DNA of 41,604 nucleotides from CBDBES01 sp965204465 (GCA_965204465.1 CBDBES010000001.1:1-41604); one strand, 5' to 3'; numbered from the stretch's first letter, positions 1-8,550 are shown. A program made the numbers and translations. The notes: generated from the letters alone by a model not told the origin.

Positions 1-2271
1 ACATCTTCTGATAAAAACTATTTACCTGCTGGCCCAACCACTGTTACTATTTTAGAATATTGGTATTTGCCCTCTGTGGTGTCTAATGTTACCAATGGTG
101 GCTTCGCTTCCACAGAGTCTTTGATCGTGAATATGCACGGCAGTTCTATTTTTTGGCAAAAATACTGGTTAAATGGTGTGGATATCACTTCCCCTGCACA
201 TCCTGGAAAGACATTGATTGATTTTCCATTAGACTCATGGGATATCTTTTTTATTCGATCTTTGGCGCATAATTATAATGATCAAAATGGTTATAATTGG
301 AATATATACCCGGAAGCGCAGTATAAAGATTGCTGTAAATTAAAATTATCCATCGTGAATAATCTGGGTGGTCCCAGTTTCATAGTAAAGAATACCTTAG
401 ACAGAGAACCAGCCCAGGATTGGGGTGCCCCTGAAGAAAGAAGACGGTTTTCCACCAGTGTAGAGGCACATGCTTCCAGTTATTTTAATGGCATTGCAGA
501 TCAACCAGGCTATTTTTTCGTCCAATTGATCAATCATAATAAAAGATTTATATCTATTGATAATATTGAAAATAATCTTTTGATCACAACCGTTTTCTCC
601 CATAGGATCAATCAAAAAATGAGCCTGCTCACCGCATACCAGGTAAGAGATAGAGAAAATGAAGGAGCGGAATATGGTCTTTCAGAGGAAAAGACCTTTC
701 ATTTAAATACCCAACACTTATTAAGCATACTAACTCATGATGAAAAGAAATGGAATTATACAGCTACCTTTGGTTTTGGATATGATATTCAGAGAGATAG
801 AGAAGAAAATATCTCTTTAGATATAAAAGATGAAGTGATCTATGGTCCTCTACAGACACCTTCTGAAGATATTCAATTTTTCTTAGATGGCAAAATGAGT
901 TATCCCACATTCTGGATATTCAAAGACTTCATGAATACCTCTATAGGATTTTCAGGTAACATTCGACTTGCATTTATACAAAAAAAAGAAGGATTCAGCC
1001 AAAATTTTTTACAAAGAACAGATGAAGGATTACCTTTGGATATATTGATCCATGAAACTCCTTTGGATAGCTATGATATTTTAACTCATTACAGAGGCAA
1101 TGTCTTTACTAATTCTACGATAAATCAATTTGGTATAGAAACAGAATTAGGATTTTTATCCGATGTGACCTTCGACCAGGATCAATTCCAACTTTGGAGA
1201 ATCAGCCCTGTAGCTAAGCTTTTAGGATCCTATTCTATTCGAAAAATTGATCTATCCTTTTTCTTAGGAATACAGCATGAACCCATTGGAATTACATTTA
1301 ATGAAACTCACTTTTCAAATAAAAGAGGATTGTCTGGATCAAGATACCGCTGGAATGATACTAACTCTGACGGCATATTTCAAGAGGATGAAAGATCGGA
1401 TATTTTATCACGCAGTGGGGGTAAATATCATCAAAAAGGCGATGACCTGGACTTTCCGTCCATGGAAGAAGTTACAATAGGATTAAAATATGTCTATAAA
1501 TATTTTCAATCAGTTTTTAATTTGTCTGCAAGATGGTTTAGAAATCTGTATTCTGTACGTTATACTGAGGATTCAAACATTCCATATGAAGCGGTGGATA
1601 GAGGACTCGTATTTGGCCCTGTTTATAATAGGGATCCTATCAGCTATGGAACAGAAAGCTATGAATTAACCAATAATCCCAATAGCTCCTTTTTTGCAGG
1701 CGCAGAAATGCAATTATTGAAAAAAGCTACTTCCTCCTGGTGGTTTATTAACATAACCGCGAGCGCCTTTATTCATGTTGCTTCTAACACTCACGGGAAC
1801 GGTCCTTATTTTAATGACATTGGTAGCTATAGTGAATTGGATGCTGATCCAAACTATAATAGATCCAGATTTGGACGCACCGACTATGACAGGGCTTATA
1901 TAATCAATATTATGTTTGGCTTTAAGATCATTAAAGGATTAACCCTTACTAATACCATTCATTATAGAGATGGTGTCCCTTTTGGAGAATTTGTACTAGT
2001 AAGGGGTCTTTCTCAGGGGCCGATCGCCATTATGGACGGAGAAAGAGCCCAAGGGCTTGTGGGATTGGGTAGATACACTTTCCATTTAAACTGGGATGTT
2101 AGAATCGTGTATGAATTTGACCGTTATTTTGTAAATCTGGATATTTATAATTTACTTGGATCAAGTACAGAAGTCTTAGAAGATCCTTTTAGAGGGGACG
2201 ATTTTCGCCTGCCTTTGGACACGATCGTACCCAGAGGATTTCGTTTTACCATAGGGTATAAACTATTATAG
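1..2271 (+). CDS. TonB-dependent-receptor-like outer-membrane protein, 5' end missing
   Basis: The reading frame is open from base 1, so the true start lies upstream; the TTG at 67 is only an internal codon. The first ~90 codons resemble a plug domain (LPSVVSN, then WLNGVDITSP). The rest is rich in alternating aromatic/polar strands and ends in an aromatic beta-barrel signature (FRFTIGYKLL). About residues 450-462, counted from base 1, form an EF-hand-like loop, DTNSDGIFQEDE, of a kind seen in extracellular loops of large barrels. It probably sits in the outer membrane and takes up or binds an unknown ligand. The TonB box and signal peptide would be in the missing part. It converges on ilvC with only three bases between the stop codons. 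The family call rests on plug-like and barrel-like features, not on a database match; a non-TonB barrel is possible. Confidence 0.72.
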   Translation, partial: TSSDKNYLPAGPTTVTILEYWYLPSVVSNVTNGGFASTESLIVNMHGSSIFWQKYWLNGVDITSPAHPGKTLIDFPLDSWDIFFIRSLAHNYNDQNGYNWNIYPEAQYKDCCKLKLSIVNNLGGPSFIVKNTLDREPAQDWGAPEERRRFSTSVEAHASSYFNGIADQPGYFFVQLINHNKRFISIDNIENNLLITTVFSHRINQKMSLLTAYQVRDRENEGAEYGLSEEKTFHLNTQHLLSILTHDEKKWNYTATFGFGYDIQRDREENISLDIKDEVIYGPLQTPSEDIQFFLDGKMSYPTFWIFKDFMNTSIGFSGNIRLAFIQKKEGFSQNFLQRTDEGLPLDILIHETPLDSYDILTHYRGNVFTNSTINQFGIETELGFLSDVTFDQDQFQLWRISPVAKLLGSYSIRKIDLSFFLGIQHEPIGITFNETHFSNKRGLSGSRYRWNDTNSDGIFQEDERSDILSRSGGKYHQKGDDLDFPSMEEVTIGLKYVYKYFQSVFNLSARWFRNLYSVRYTEDSNIPYEAVDRGLVFGPVYNRDPISYGTESYELTNNPNSSFFAGAEMQLLKKATSSWWFINITASAFIHVASNTHGNGPYFNDIGSYSELDADPNYNRSRFGRTDYDRAYIINIMFGFKIIKGLTLTNTIHYRDGVPFGEFVLVRGLSQGPIAIMDGERAQGLVGLGRYTFHLNWDVRIVYEFDRYFVNLDIYNLLGSSTEVLEDPFRGDDFRLPLDTIVPRGFRFTIGYKLL

Positions 2272-2274
2272 AAA

Positions 2275-3276
2275 TCACTTTTGTAGCCAATTCATCATAG
2301 AACGAAGTTTCTTGCCAACTTTTTCTACAGGATGGTTCGACTCTTTTTCTCTTAGTTTATTGAAAAGAGGGAATCCTTTTCTGGTATCTTCAATCCATTC
2401 TTTTGCAAATTTAGAGCCTTTCTCTTTTTGAATTTCAGATAGTATCTCTTTCATATTCTTTTTCACGCTTTCTTGTATCACTCTTGGTCCTCTGGTGAGG
2501 TCTCCATATTCTGCGGTATCTGAAATAGAATGACGCATCTTTGCAAGGCCTCCTTCATAGATAAGATCCACAATCAGTTTCGTTTCATGCATGCATTCAA
2601 AATAGGCTATTTCCGGATCATATCCAGCCTCCACAAGGGTCTCAAAGCCAGCCTGTATCAAATGGGATATGCCCCCGCATAGAACACATTGCTCTCCAAA
2701 AAGATCAGTCTCTGTTTCTTCTTTAAATGTTGTTTCTAAAATACCAGCCCTACCTGCCCCAACAGCGGCAGCATGGGCTAATGCCCTGTCTTTGGCCTTA
2801 CCCGTAACATCCTGATGAATTGCGATCAGAGAAGGCACTCCTGTTTTCTCTAAAAAAACACGCCTTACCAGATGTCCTGGCCCTTTGGGGGCTACCATGT
2901 AAACATCTATATTTTTATCTGGTATGATCTGTTCATAGTGAATATTAAATCCATGCGAAAAAACCAATGCATTGCCTTGGCTTAAATGGGGTTTGATTTC
3001 ATTTTGATACAATTCAGCCTGCACAGTATCAGGGGCTAATATTTGAATTATACTTGCCTTTTCAGAAGCCTCACCAGGAGAATAAACCTTAAAGCCATCT
3101 TTTTGAGCTGTTTCGATGGACTTAGAGCCTGATTTTAGGCCAATGATCACTTCTAATCCTGAATCCTTCATATTCTGGGCCTGTGCATGCCCCTGGGATC
3201 CATATCCAATAACAGCGACTGTCTCGCCTTCTAATACAGAGAGGTCGCAACTAGAGTCATAATATAGGTTTGCCAT
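2275..3276 (-). CDS. ilvC: Ketol-acid reductoisomerase (class I)
   Basis: Second common step of valine/isoleucine synthesis: Mg2+-dependent alkyl migration and NADPH reduction of acetolactate or acetohydroxybutyrate, in the cytoplasm. The 333-residue length is normal for class I. The dinucleotide site GYGSQGH is at residues 24-30, with Ser50/Ser52 in the following loop as expected for NADPH. The active-site set is complete: His108, Lys131, the metal ligands Asp191 and Glu195, Glu227 and Glu231, and Ser252. The knotted C-terminal domain ends in NWLQK. No other ilv or leu gene is near, so it is transcribed apart from the rest of the pathway. I see no leader peptide or T-box upstream of the start at 3276. 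Confidence 0.98.
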   Translation of the reverse strand: MANLYYDSSCDLSVLEGETVAVIGYGSQGHAQAQNMKDSGLEVIIGLKSGSKSIETAQKDGFKVYSPGEASEKASIIQILAPDTVQAELYQNEIKPHLSQGNALVFSHGFNIHYEQIIPDKNIDVYMVAPKGPGHLVRRVFLEKTGVPSLIAIHQDVTGKAKDRALAHAAAVGAGRAGILETTFKEETETDLFGEQCVLCGGISHLIQAGFETLVEAGYDPEIAYFECMHETKLIVDLIYEGGLAKMRHSISDTAEYGDLTRGPRVIQESVKKNMKEILSEIQKEKGSKFAKEWIEDTRKGFPLFNKLREKESNHPVEKVGKKLRSMMNWLQK

Positions 3277-3349
3277 AAAGCCAATCTCTAAAGAAAATTC
3301 TACTCGTCAATCAATTACTTGATATAGAATGTGAAAATCAATTCCTATT

Positions 3350-4051
3350 TTACATTCGGCTTTTCTTTTTGATTTCGTCTGTTTTAAGGTTTTGATCACG
3401 GTTTCTATTTTTTTCTACTATCATCAATGTATAGAAAAATATTAATAAGCAGAATAAAATAAATAAAGCGACAGCCGCTCCCCATAAATGAAAACCCAAG
3501 AAATAGTTATAACCTCCATGCAATATAGCAGAAGAAAGTAAAGCCAGAATTAAAATAGAAAAGGGGGCATTTTCATGCAAGGTTACAGCAAGAGCATATC
3601 CCCATAAAACACTGAAACAGGCATGCCCCAGATTTCCCAAGATCAATCTAGGCAATGTATTCTCTACACCGAATGCATATAGATAAAGCAGATTCTCTAC
3701 CCCCGCAAATCCAAGAGATGCGAATACAGCCAATAGAATACCATCGTAGGAATTTTTAAAGTCTCTTTTTTTATGAGCAACTAAAAATACTGCCATAAAT
3801 TTACTTCCTTCTTCAATAGGGCCTGTGAATAAAAATTGCACTACCATTTCACTCAAATAGGATCCAGTTGTTTTTTCCATTAGAAATGATTTCACTAAAA
3901 AATGAACCAGGAAACCAGCCAAAGGAGCGGCGAGCATTCCTGCTAAAAAAGTCTTTATGATTGTTTTCTTTAAAAGATAAAATTTCTTAGAAGAAAAAAA
4001 GATCAGCCAAATTAGAGTTACCAGAAAATATGCTATAAAATATAGATACAC
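3350..4051 (-). CDS. PrsW-family intramembrane metalloprotease
   Basis: A 233-residue polytopic membrane protein with about six to seven hydrophobic segments. It carries the motifs of the PrsW/CPBP-related glutamic-type membrane protease clan: PIEEGSKF at residues 78-85 (Glu80-Glu81), GFAGVEN at 114-120 (Glu119), His143 in a GHACFS segment and His178 in ILHGGYNY. In Bacillus, PrsW makes the site-1 cut of an anti-sigma factor; no sigma/anti-sigma pair is nearby here, so the substrate is unknown. The lysine-rich C-terminal tail is probably cytoplasmic. It lies 73 bp from ilvC on the same strand and may be transcribed from its own promoter. Confidence 0.85.
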   Translation of the reverse strand: MYLYFIAYFLVTLIWLIFFSSKKFYLLKKTIIKTFLAGMLAAPLAGFLVHFLVKSFLMEKTTGSYLSEMVVQFLFTGPIEEGSKFMAVFLVAHKKRDFKNSYDGILLAVFASLGFAGVENLLYLYAFGVENTLPRLILGNLGHACFSVLWGYALAVTLHENAPFSILILALLSSAILHGGYNYFLGFHLWGAAVALFILFCLLIFFYTLMIVEKNRNRDQNLKTDEIKKKSRM

Positions 4052-4150
4052 TAAAAAATTCTAGGAAAACGAAAATACATTTTTTACTCCACATTTTTTA
4101 ATTAGTATATATCTACAACCGATACTTATAGGGATATACTGCAATAATTT

Positions 4151-4309
4151 ATGACACAAATAAAAAAAATAAAAGGTAAAATATTAGACCTGGAAAAATA
4201 TAAAATAAAAAAGAAGATGGAAAGTTACGGGTTGGATTGGATAGAAGATCCTCAAGGCAAAATCAAAATTTGGATACGCCTTAAAAATAAAAGATTTAAT
4301 AAGCTTTAA
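4151..4309 (+). CDS. Small hypothetical protein, 52 residues
   Basis: Runs from ATG 4151 to TAA 4307-4309 and encodes a very basic peptide with the segment ESYGLDWIEDPQGKIKIWIR, which looks protein-like (balanced hydrophobic and charged residues). Its last 14 bases overlap the 3' end of holA on the opposite strand, so the two genes converge. The only purine-rich stretch upstream (TAGGGA, 4129-4134) is about 16 bases from the ATG, too far for a good ribosome site. I do not recognise a family. It could be a chance frame; a conserved counterpart next to holA in relatives would make it real. Confidence 0.38.
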   Translation: MTQIKKIKGKILDLEKYKIKKKMESYGLDWIEDPQGKIKIWIRLKNKRFNKL

Positions 4310-5336
4310 TGGAATTCACAAACATGATCAGCAAGGTACGATGTTTTTCAGAAGACTCTGATTTAAGTCTTTTATCTAATTCTAAAAGTTTACTCAAAAT
4401 TAATTTTATTTCTTTATCAGAATAAGACCTGATCATAGTTTGAATTCTTTGTTCCGTTTTCTTTAAAATATATGGGCCCATAGTATTGAATTCCAGCTGT
4501 TTATAAATATCCTGTATGCCAAGAGAGATATTTTTAAATTGCATATACCGAAACGAATCAGTAAAAATTTTTACAAAACCATAAAATAATTGATTCCCAT
4601 CTATTATTTTATGCTGATTGATCTTATGGATGCATTTATTCAGCTTTTTTTCAGATAGATGATCTAGTATTTCAAAATAGAGATCTCCTTCCAGATCGTG
4701 ACAAAATTTATTTACCATATCACGAGTGATCCTTTGATCTTTTTTTGCATATAAAACCAGAAGATCAAACATCCTCATCGAATTTTTGCTGTCCCAAGCG
4801 CATTTTTCAATCAATAATTCAATTACTCCTTCATCAATCTTATACTCTAAAATTTTGGCCTTTCTTTTCAGATATTCAAGTATATCTCTTTTATAAAGAG
4901 GTTTTGTTTTGTATATTATTTCAGCAATCTTTTCTAAAAATGAAAATCCAGTGGGGAAGGAAGTAGAATCAAATTGTAAGAGTAAATGAGTGGTTTCTGG
5001 AATTTGTTTTAAATCTCTCTCAAAATATTTGAATAATGTATTGTCAGAATGGATCAGCTTGAACAATGCATCCGCATGCCTTACCACTAAAATACGCTTG
5101 GAATCAAAAAGAGGGATCGTACATAATTCAGTGTGAAATTGAGATGCATCTGGTTCTAAACCATTCAAGGCAACAAGATCATATTTCTTTAGAAATTGAT
5201 CCGCCAAAATTCGATACTTTCTATAAAAAGAATCATATAGATAGACATCCGAACCAAAAAAGACCGATACCCGGGGGATTTGCCTACTCTTTTTAATCTT
5301 TTCTTCCAGAATATCCGGGCTACTACTATGATCCAT
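4296..5336 (-). CDS. holA: DNA polymerase III delta subunit
   Basis: Clamp-loader subunit that opens the beta sliding clamp during replication. The 346-residue length and architecture fit HolA: an N-terminal AAA+-like domain starting with VSVFFGSDVYLYDSF (the degenerate P-loop position, without a working Walker A), then LFDSKRILVVRHAD, a middle helical segment (WDSKNSMRMFDLL), and a C-terminal domain with DGNQLFYGFVKIF and LLELDKRLKS. The family diverges strongly between phyla, which explains why only scattered motifs are sharp. The DUF3467 gene lies 25 bp upstream on the same strand and may be co-transcribed. Confidence 0.9.
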   Translation of the reverse strand: MDHSSSPDILEEKIKKSRQIPRVSVFFGSDVYLYDSFYRKYRILADQFLKKYDLVALNGLEPDASQFHTELCTIPLFDSKRILVVRHADALFKLIHSDNTLFKYFERDLKQIPETTHLLLQFDSTSFPTGFSFLEKIAEIIYKTKPLYKRDILEYLKRKAKILEYKIDEGVIELLIEKCAWDSKNSMRMFDLLVLYAKKDQRITRDMVNKFCHDLEGDLYFEILDHLSEKKLNKCIHKINQHKIIDGNQLFYGFVKIFTDSFRYMQFKNISLGIQDIYKQLEFNTMGPYILKKTEQRIQTMIRSYSDKEIKLILSKLLELDKRLKSESSEKHRTLLIMFVNSIKAY

Positions 5337-5361
5337 TCTATTTAAACTAAAAGTAAATGAT

Positions 5362-5679
5362 CTACTGCAATGGCTTCTTTATTTTTACAGGCGGATTAAA
5401 TTTAGCATCAATTTGGCCAAAAAAATCCTCATATTTACTAATATTTTCTTTCAATGCGATCAAAAGCCTTTTAGCATGTCCGGGAGTCATGATCACTCTA
5501 GAAACAAGCTTACCAAAAGGGGCAGGACGCTGCTGTATGAATAAATAGTCTAAGATAAATTCTTCTTTCGTATAGCCTATATTGGCTACATTGGTAAAAA
5601 CACCTTTCATTATCTCAGGGTCAAGCTGTACTTCAATCTTAGGTAATTGATCCTCTTTATTCTTTTCTTCTTTTTTCAC
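5362..5679 (-). CDS. DUF3467 family protein
   Basis: A 105-residue soluble protein matching the DUF3467 pattern: VQLDPEIMKGVFTNVANIGYT, then FILDYLF, then SRVIMTPGHAKRLLIALKENISKYEDFFG. Proteins of this family are small, widespread and of unknown biochemical role. It precedes holA in the same direction with a 25-bp gap, so the two are likely one transcript. The insertion sequence at 5733 begins 53 bp before its start codon and may have separated it from its original promoter region. Confidence 0.85.
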   Translation of the reverse strand: MKKEEKNKEDQLPKIEVQLDPEIMKGVFTNVANIGYTKEEFILDYLFIQQRPAPFGKLVSRVIMTPGHAKRLLIALKENISKYEDFFGQIDAKFNPPVKIKKPLQ

Positions 5680-5717
5680 AAGGACTAATCGTACTTTAAA
5701 CTCTTAGAGTCAAGAGT

Positions 5718-5732
5718 TATCTTGCTAAAATA
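5718..5732 (+). repeat. Left target-site duplication of the insertion sequence
   Basis: The 15-mer TATCTTGCTAAAATA is repeated exactly, in the same orientation, at 6945-6959. The two copies abut the two ends of the element, which is what a target duplication made on insertion looks like. Fifteen bases is at the long end of what the IS481 family is known to produce. Confidence 0.75.
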
Positions 5733-5759
5733 TACAATAACCAATGACATATCTTACAC
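5733..5759 (+). repeat. Left terminal inverted repeat of the IS
   Basis: Bases 5741-5759 are an exact 19-bp inverted match to 6918-6936. The outer eight bases (5733-5740) match the right end at four positions only. Confidence 0.8.
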
Positions 5760-5790
5760 TACTTGTTAGATCCCCAGGGTAGGGGCCATG

Positions 5791-5841
5791 ATTTCAGGTA
5801 GGAGGAAGGTGAGGGAACCGAACCGAACGACTACCTGAAAT
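5791..5841 (+). other. Hairpin in the transposase leader
   Basis: ATTTCAGGTAG (5791-5801) and CTACCTGAAAT (5831-5841) form a perfect 11-bp stem around a 29-base purine-rich, GC-richer loop. It lies inside the IS, 67 bp before the transposase start. It could be an attenuator or insulator that blocks readthrough transcription from outside from reaching the transposase gene, as in other insertion sequences. No T-run follows, so it is not a simple intrinsic terminator. Confidence 0.6.
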
Positions 5842-5908
5842 TTTCTGGACTGAATAAAGCAGTTTATCCCTAAGTCTATTTTAGAAATAAATTATCAAGG
5901 ATTGAAAT

Positions 5909-6916
5909 ATGAAAAATAATGAACAAGAAATTTCAATTATACAGGAAAATCTGAAAGGAATAAAAAATCATATAATACGCAAGAGAGCATTATTCCTGAT
6001 AAGAGCCTTACAATCGGGCAATGTTAAATTAACCTCTGACAAATTTGGTCATGCCCGACAAACATATTATTTCTGGATCAGAAGATTGAGAAAGACAAAG
6101 TATAATATGGAGGCACTTTTAGACATATCTAGAAAACCTAAAAGTAATTCAAAGTCTATAGACCAGAGCGTCATTGATCTGGCTATCCAAGTCAGAAAGG
6201 ATAACTATAATGCAGGTGCTAAATTGACAACCCTATTATTAAAAAGGGATCATGGAATTGAGATACATGCTTCCACATTAGGATATATCTTCAGGCGCAA
6301 GAATATTTCCCAACAATATAGAATACCTCGAAAAAACAGCCATACAAAGCGTTATGCCCTTCAGGAGCCATTAGAGAGGGTTCAGACGGATACTGTGAAC
6401 CTTGGGATAGTAGATAACAACGGGCATTCTGTGAAGGCCTATCCAGTTATAGATGATTGTTCACGAACTGTGGTGGTACACATAGCTGATGAACATAGTA
6501 ACTATGAAGCTACCAATGGGATCAAAAAATTTGTGGAAAAATTTGAGATGCCACAAAAAATACAAACAGATAATGGAGTCGAGTTTACTTCTAAATATGT
6601 TTCCCAAGAGAATCCCAGGAGAAAAAAAAAGTCTGTGATCAGTGGCTTTGAAGAATATTTAAGAGAAGCAGGTATTGAGCATAAATTGATCCGTCCAGGA
6701 ACGCCAGAGCTGAATGGTAAAGTAGAGCGTTTCAATCAAACCTTGAAGAGAGCCCTTGAAGGTAAAATTAAAAATGGAATGAGTATTATTGAGATTCAGA
6801 CTATCGTAGATAACTTTGTGAATTGGTATAATAAGATCCGCCCGCACTCTTCATTAAATAACTTGACGCCATATCAAAGGTTCCATCGGAATAGAATGAC
6901 TAAAATAGCTTCTTAA
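5909..6916 (+). CDS. IS481-family transposase
   Basis: A 335-residue DDE recombinase. An N-terminal helix-turn-helix region (about 20-65, KLTSDKFGHARQTYYFWIRR) should bind the terminal repeats. The rve-type catalytic core follows with Asp161 (VQTDTVN), Asp221 (QTDNGVEF) and Glu273 (GKVERFNQTLKR). The end NWYNKIRPHSSLNNLTPYQR is typical for the group. The stretch between the second Asp and the Glu contains a basic insertion (NPRRKKK, about 235-241), lengthening the usual D-35-E spacing. AAGGA about ten bases before ATG 5909 serves as ribosome site. The gene is unbroken, so the element may be active. Confidence 0.93.
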   Translation: MKNNEQEISIIQENLKGIKNHIIRKRALFLIRALQSGNVKLTSDKFGHARQTYYFWIRRLRKTKYNMEALLDISRKPKSNSKSIDQSVIDLAIQVRKDNYNAGAKLTTLLLKRDHGIEIHASTLGYIFRRKNISQQYRIPRKNSHTKRYALQEPLERVQTDTVNLGIVDNNGHSVKAYPVIDDCSRTVVVHIADEHSNYEATNGIKKFVEKFEMPQKIQTDNGVEFTSKYVSQENPRRKKKSVISGFEEYLREAGIEHKLIRPGTPELNGKVERFNQTLKRALEGKIKNGMSIIEIQTIVDNFVNWYNKIRPHSSLNNLTPYQRFHRNRMTKIAS

Positions 6917-6917
6917 T

Positions 6918-6944
6918 GTGTAAGATATGTCATTGGTTTCTACA
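6918..6944 (+). repeat. Right terminal inverted repeat of the IS
   Basis: Begins two bases after the transposase stop codon. 6918-6936 is the exact inverted copy of 5741-5759, and 6942-6944 (ACA) forms the outer end. Confidence 0.8.
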
Positions 6945-6959
6945 TATCTTGCTAAAATA
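6945..6959 (+). repeat. Right target-site duplication of the insertion sequence
   Basis: Exact same-orientation copy of 5718-5732, directly outside the right end of the element. Confidence 0.75.
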
Positions 6960-7001
6960 GATACCAGTATTTATGGTATAATATAGATATTCGACCCTAT
7001 A

Positions 7002-7472
7002 CTATCTCTTAGGGGGATTGTTCTCTAAAGAATCAGGCCAGTTCTTATTGGCTTTCTTAATATAGCTATTTTTTTTAGATGACCATATCTTTTTGATCTT
7101 CTTATTAAAATTAAGATAAAGCCTATCTTTATAGATTGTCCATGCTGTATCTGGTCTGGTCACCTGAGAGTAATTCCTACTTACCGCATAGGCGCAATAG
7201 CCTCCATATACAGGAGCATATTTCTTAGGATTTTTCTTAAAGAGTCTTTTGTTTTTATTACTCGAAAAAAGCCATGTAGCCTCTCTCCATTTATATTTAT
7301 ATTTTTTACTTCCTTTAATTGCCTTTTTTTGTGTAAAATAGGCAACAGGGTCATAGCCACTGATCGCAAATTTTTCTTTATTTGTATTGATATCTGCATT
7401 TCTAGCTTCAATAACAGAGAGCCATAAAAGACTATAAAAAGCAATGATCACTAAATATCTGGTCTTTAACAT
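7002..7472 (-). CDS. Secreted YHS-domain protein
   Basis: A 156-residue protein with an N-terminal hydrophobic segment (about residues 7-22, then EARNAD), probably a signal peptide. A single YHS domain follows: ISGYDPVAYF, WLFSS, a YGGYCAYAVS segment with the domain's cysteine, and YKDRLYLNFN. YHS domains are thought to bind metals (copper or iron) and occur in heavy-metal and cytochrome-related proteins, but I cannot assign a specific role. The C-terminus is very lysine-rich. TAAGGAG (7478-7484) precedes the start codon. No functional neighbour is apparent; the gene lies just right of the IS. Confidence 0.85.
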   Translation of the reverse strand: MLKTRYLVIIAFYSLLWLSVIEARNADINTNKEKFAISGYDPVAYFTQKKAIKGSKKYKYKWREATWLFSSNKNKRLFKKNPKKYAPVYGGYCAYAVSRNYSQVTRPDTAWTIYKDRLYLNFNKKIKKIWSSKKNSYIKKANKNWPDSLENNPPKR

Positions 7473-7552
7473 AAAATCTCCTTAAATAAAGCGAGGCCTC
7501 CTTTTCCATTAAGTAAAAGAAAAAGAGACACTCATGAAACTAGTCTATTGAT

Positions 7553-8437
7553 CTACTCTGGATCAGTAGATGTTATAGTTATCGTGGTCAGTTGACTAGC
7601 ATCCGATCCAATAACAGGAATATTATCCGTGGTTAATTCTCTTATCTTCCCGAAACCAGTTCCGTCTGCATCCGTCTCCTTAACATTGTCAGAACCATCT
7701 TTAGTTAGATCAGCGGCTACACATCCATATCCAGGATTAGGATCAGCGACTGCGTTTGTTGCTGTGGCTGCTGGTATGATCCCTGGACCAGGGCGGTCAC
7801 AATGCTCTTCATCCGCCTCTGTGCCAGCATTCCATATTTTCACCATATCGCTTATATCACCATCAATAGGGTCACCTGCATCATCGAACAATGCAATACC
7901 CTCCGGATCTGGCGAAAAGAAATAATCATTGGATGCAACCAGCATGAAGGCAAAGGAAAGCCTGTCGCCAGCCACGGCTGTAAAAGTGAAGGTGAAAGAC
8001 TTCGTATCATCCGGACCAAGAGGCATGGAACCCGCTCCTTCTGTTGCTCCTTCTCCATTTACTCCAGCAGCTTTTATCCTATCAGGCGTGACATCCTGGA
8101 TTGCAGCGAGTTCGATTGCAAGACCTGCAGGACTTCCTTTTTCGGCAAGCAGTTTTAGCCCTGGACTTGCTATTCCACCTTCTTCAAAGAATTCTTGCTC
8201 ACTTGTATGCACTGCCCATCCAACGGGTGCAAAAGGAGAAGGGATATGGTCTTCATTTCCAGTTGTACCTGTTCCACTCGTTGTACTAACACCACCTGTT
8301 ATATTTTTAATGGTTACCGTGAATTGTTTTTGTACGGGATCATCTGCAGGATTATCTGCGGGATCATCATCATCTTCACAATTCAAAAGAAAAAGAACTG
8401 CAAAGATAGTTATCATCATTAACATTAGTTTTCTCAT
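7553..8437 (-). CDS. Spondin-domain lipoprotein
   Basis: I place the start at 8437, not at the further upstream ATG 8557, because a strong ribosome site (AGGAGG) lies just before it and because a lipoprotein signal then begins at residue 1: a hydrophobic stretch to FLLNC, with Cys20 as the lipidated residue. An acidic linker follows (EDDDDPADNPADD). The body matches a bacterial spondin-N-type domain: FTVTIKNITGG, PSPFAPVGWAVHT, the EGGIASPGLKLLAEKG segment, FTFTAVAGDRLSFAFMLVASNDYFFSPD and GIALFDDAGDPIDGDIS. In the 294-residue protein this covers roughly residues 40-200. Such proteins are surface or periplasmic beta-sandwiches of unknown ligand. The region downstream of residue ~200 looks like a second conserved stretch of the same domain (WNAGTEADEE). 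Confidence 0.87.
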   Translation of the reverse strand: MRKLMLMMITIFAVLFLLNCEDDDDPADNPADDPVQKQFTVTIKNITGGVSTTSGTGTTGNEDHIPSPFAPVGWAVHTSEQEFFEEGGIASPGLKLLAEKGSPAGLAIELAAIQDVTPDRIKAAGVNGEGATEGAGSMPLGPDDTKSFTFTFTAVAGDRLSFAFMLVASNDYFFSPDPEGIALFDDAGDPIDGDISDMVKIWNAGTEADEEHCDRPGPGIIPAATATNAVADPNPGYGCVAADLTKDGSDNVKETDADGTGFGKIRELTTDNIPVIGSDASQLTTITITSTDPE

Positions 8438-8443
8438 TAGAAA

Positions 8444-8449
8444 CCTCCT
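8444..8449 (-). promoter_or_regulatory. Strong ribosome binding site deciding the lipoprotein start
   Basis: AGGAGG on the minus strand, six bases before ATG 8437. It settles the start of the spondin-domain lipoprotein over the in-frame ATG 120 bases upstream, which has no such site and would bury the signal peptide. Confidence 0.8.
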
Positions 8450-8550
8450 AAATTTATCAGTTTTGTAATTTTTAATGATGTTAGACTTCAAGTATTTTAT
8501 ATATTGTGTCAAGCATTTTTTTTTATTGTAAGCAGGATGAAAAGAATAAA

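Larger units (their letters stand above)
5733..6944 (+). mobile_element. IS481-like insertion sequence, apparently complete
   Basis: A 1212-bp unit with one full-length DDE transposase gene. It is bounded by imperfect 27-bp inverted repeats (23 of 27 match, the inner 19 perfectly) and a perfect 15-bp direct duplication. The right end finishes in ...ACA, matching the TGT/ACA termini of the IS481 group, while the left end reads TAC, a small departure. The intact gene, perfect target duplication and identical inner repeats suggest a fairly recent arrival. It sits between the DUF3467 gene and the YHS gene without breaking either. Confidence 0.85.

Noticed and set aside
6960..7001. Intrinsic terminator after the YHS gene (ATACC...GGTAT)
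   Set aside because: The stem is only five bases, AT-rich, and lacks a good T-run on the minus strand.
7629..8468. Long plus-strand open frames opposite the spondin lipoprotein gene
   Set aside because: They are antisense shadows of a gene with relatively high GC at third positions; their products are low-complexity (SSSSS, AASS) and the minus-strand frame has signal peptide, domain and ribosome site.
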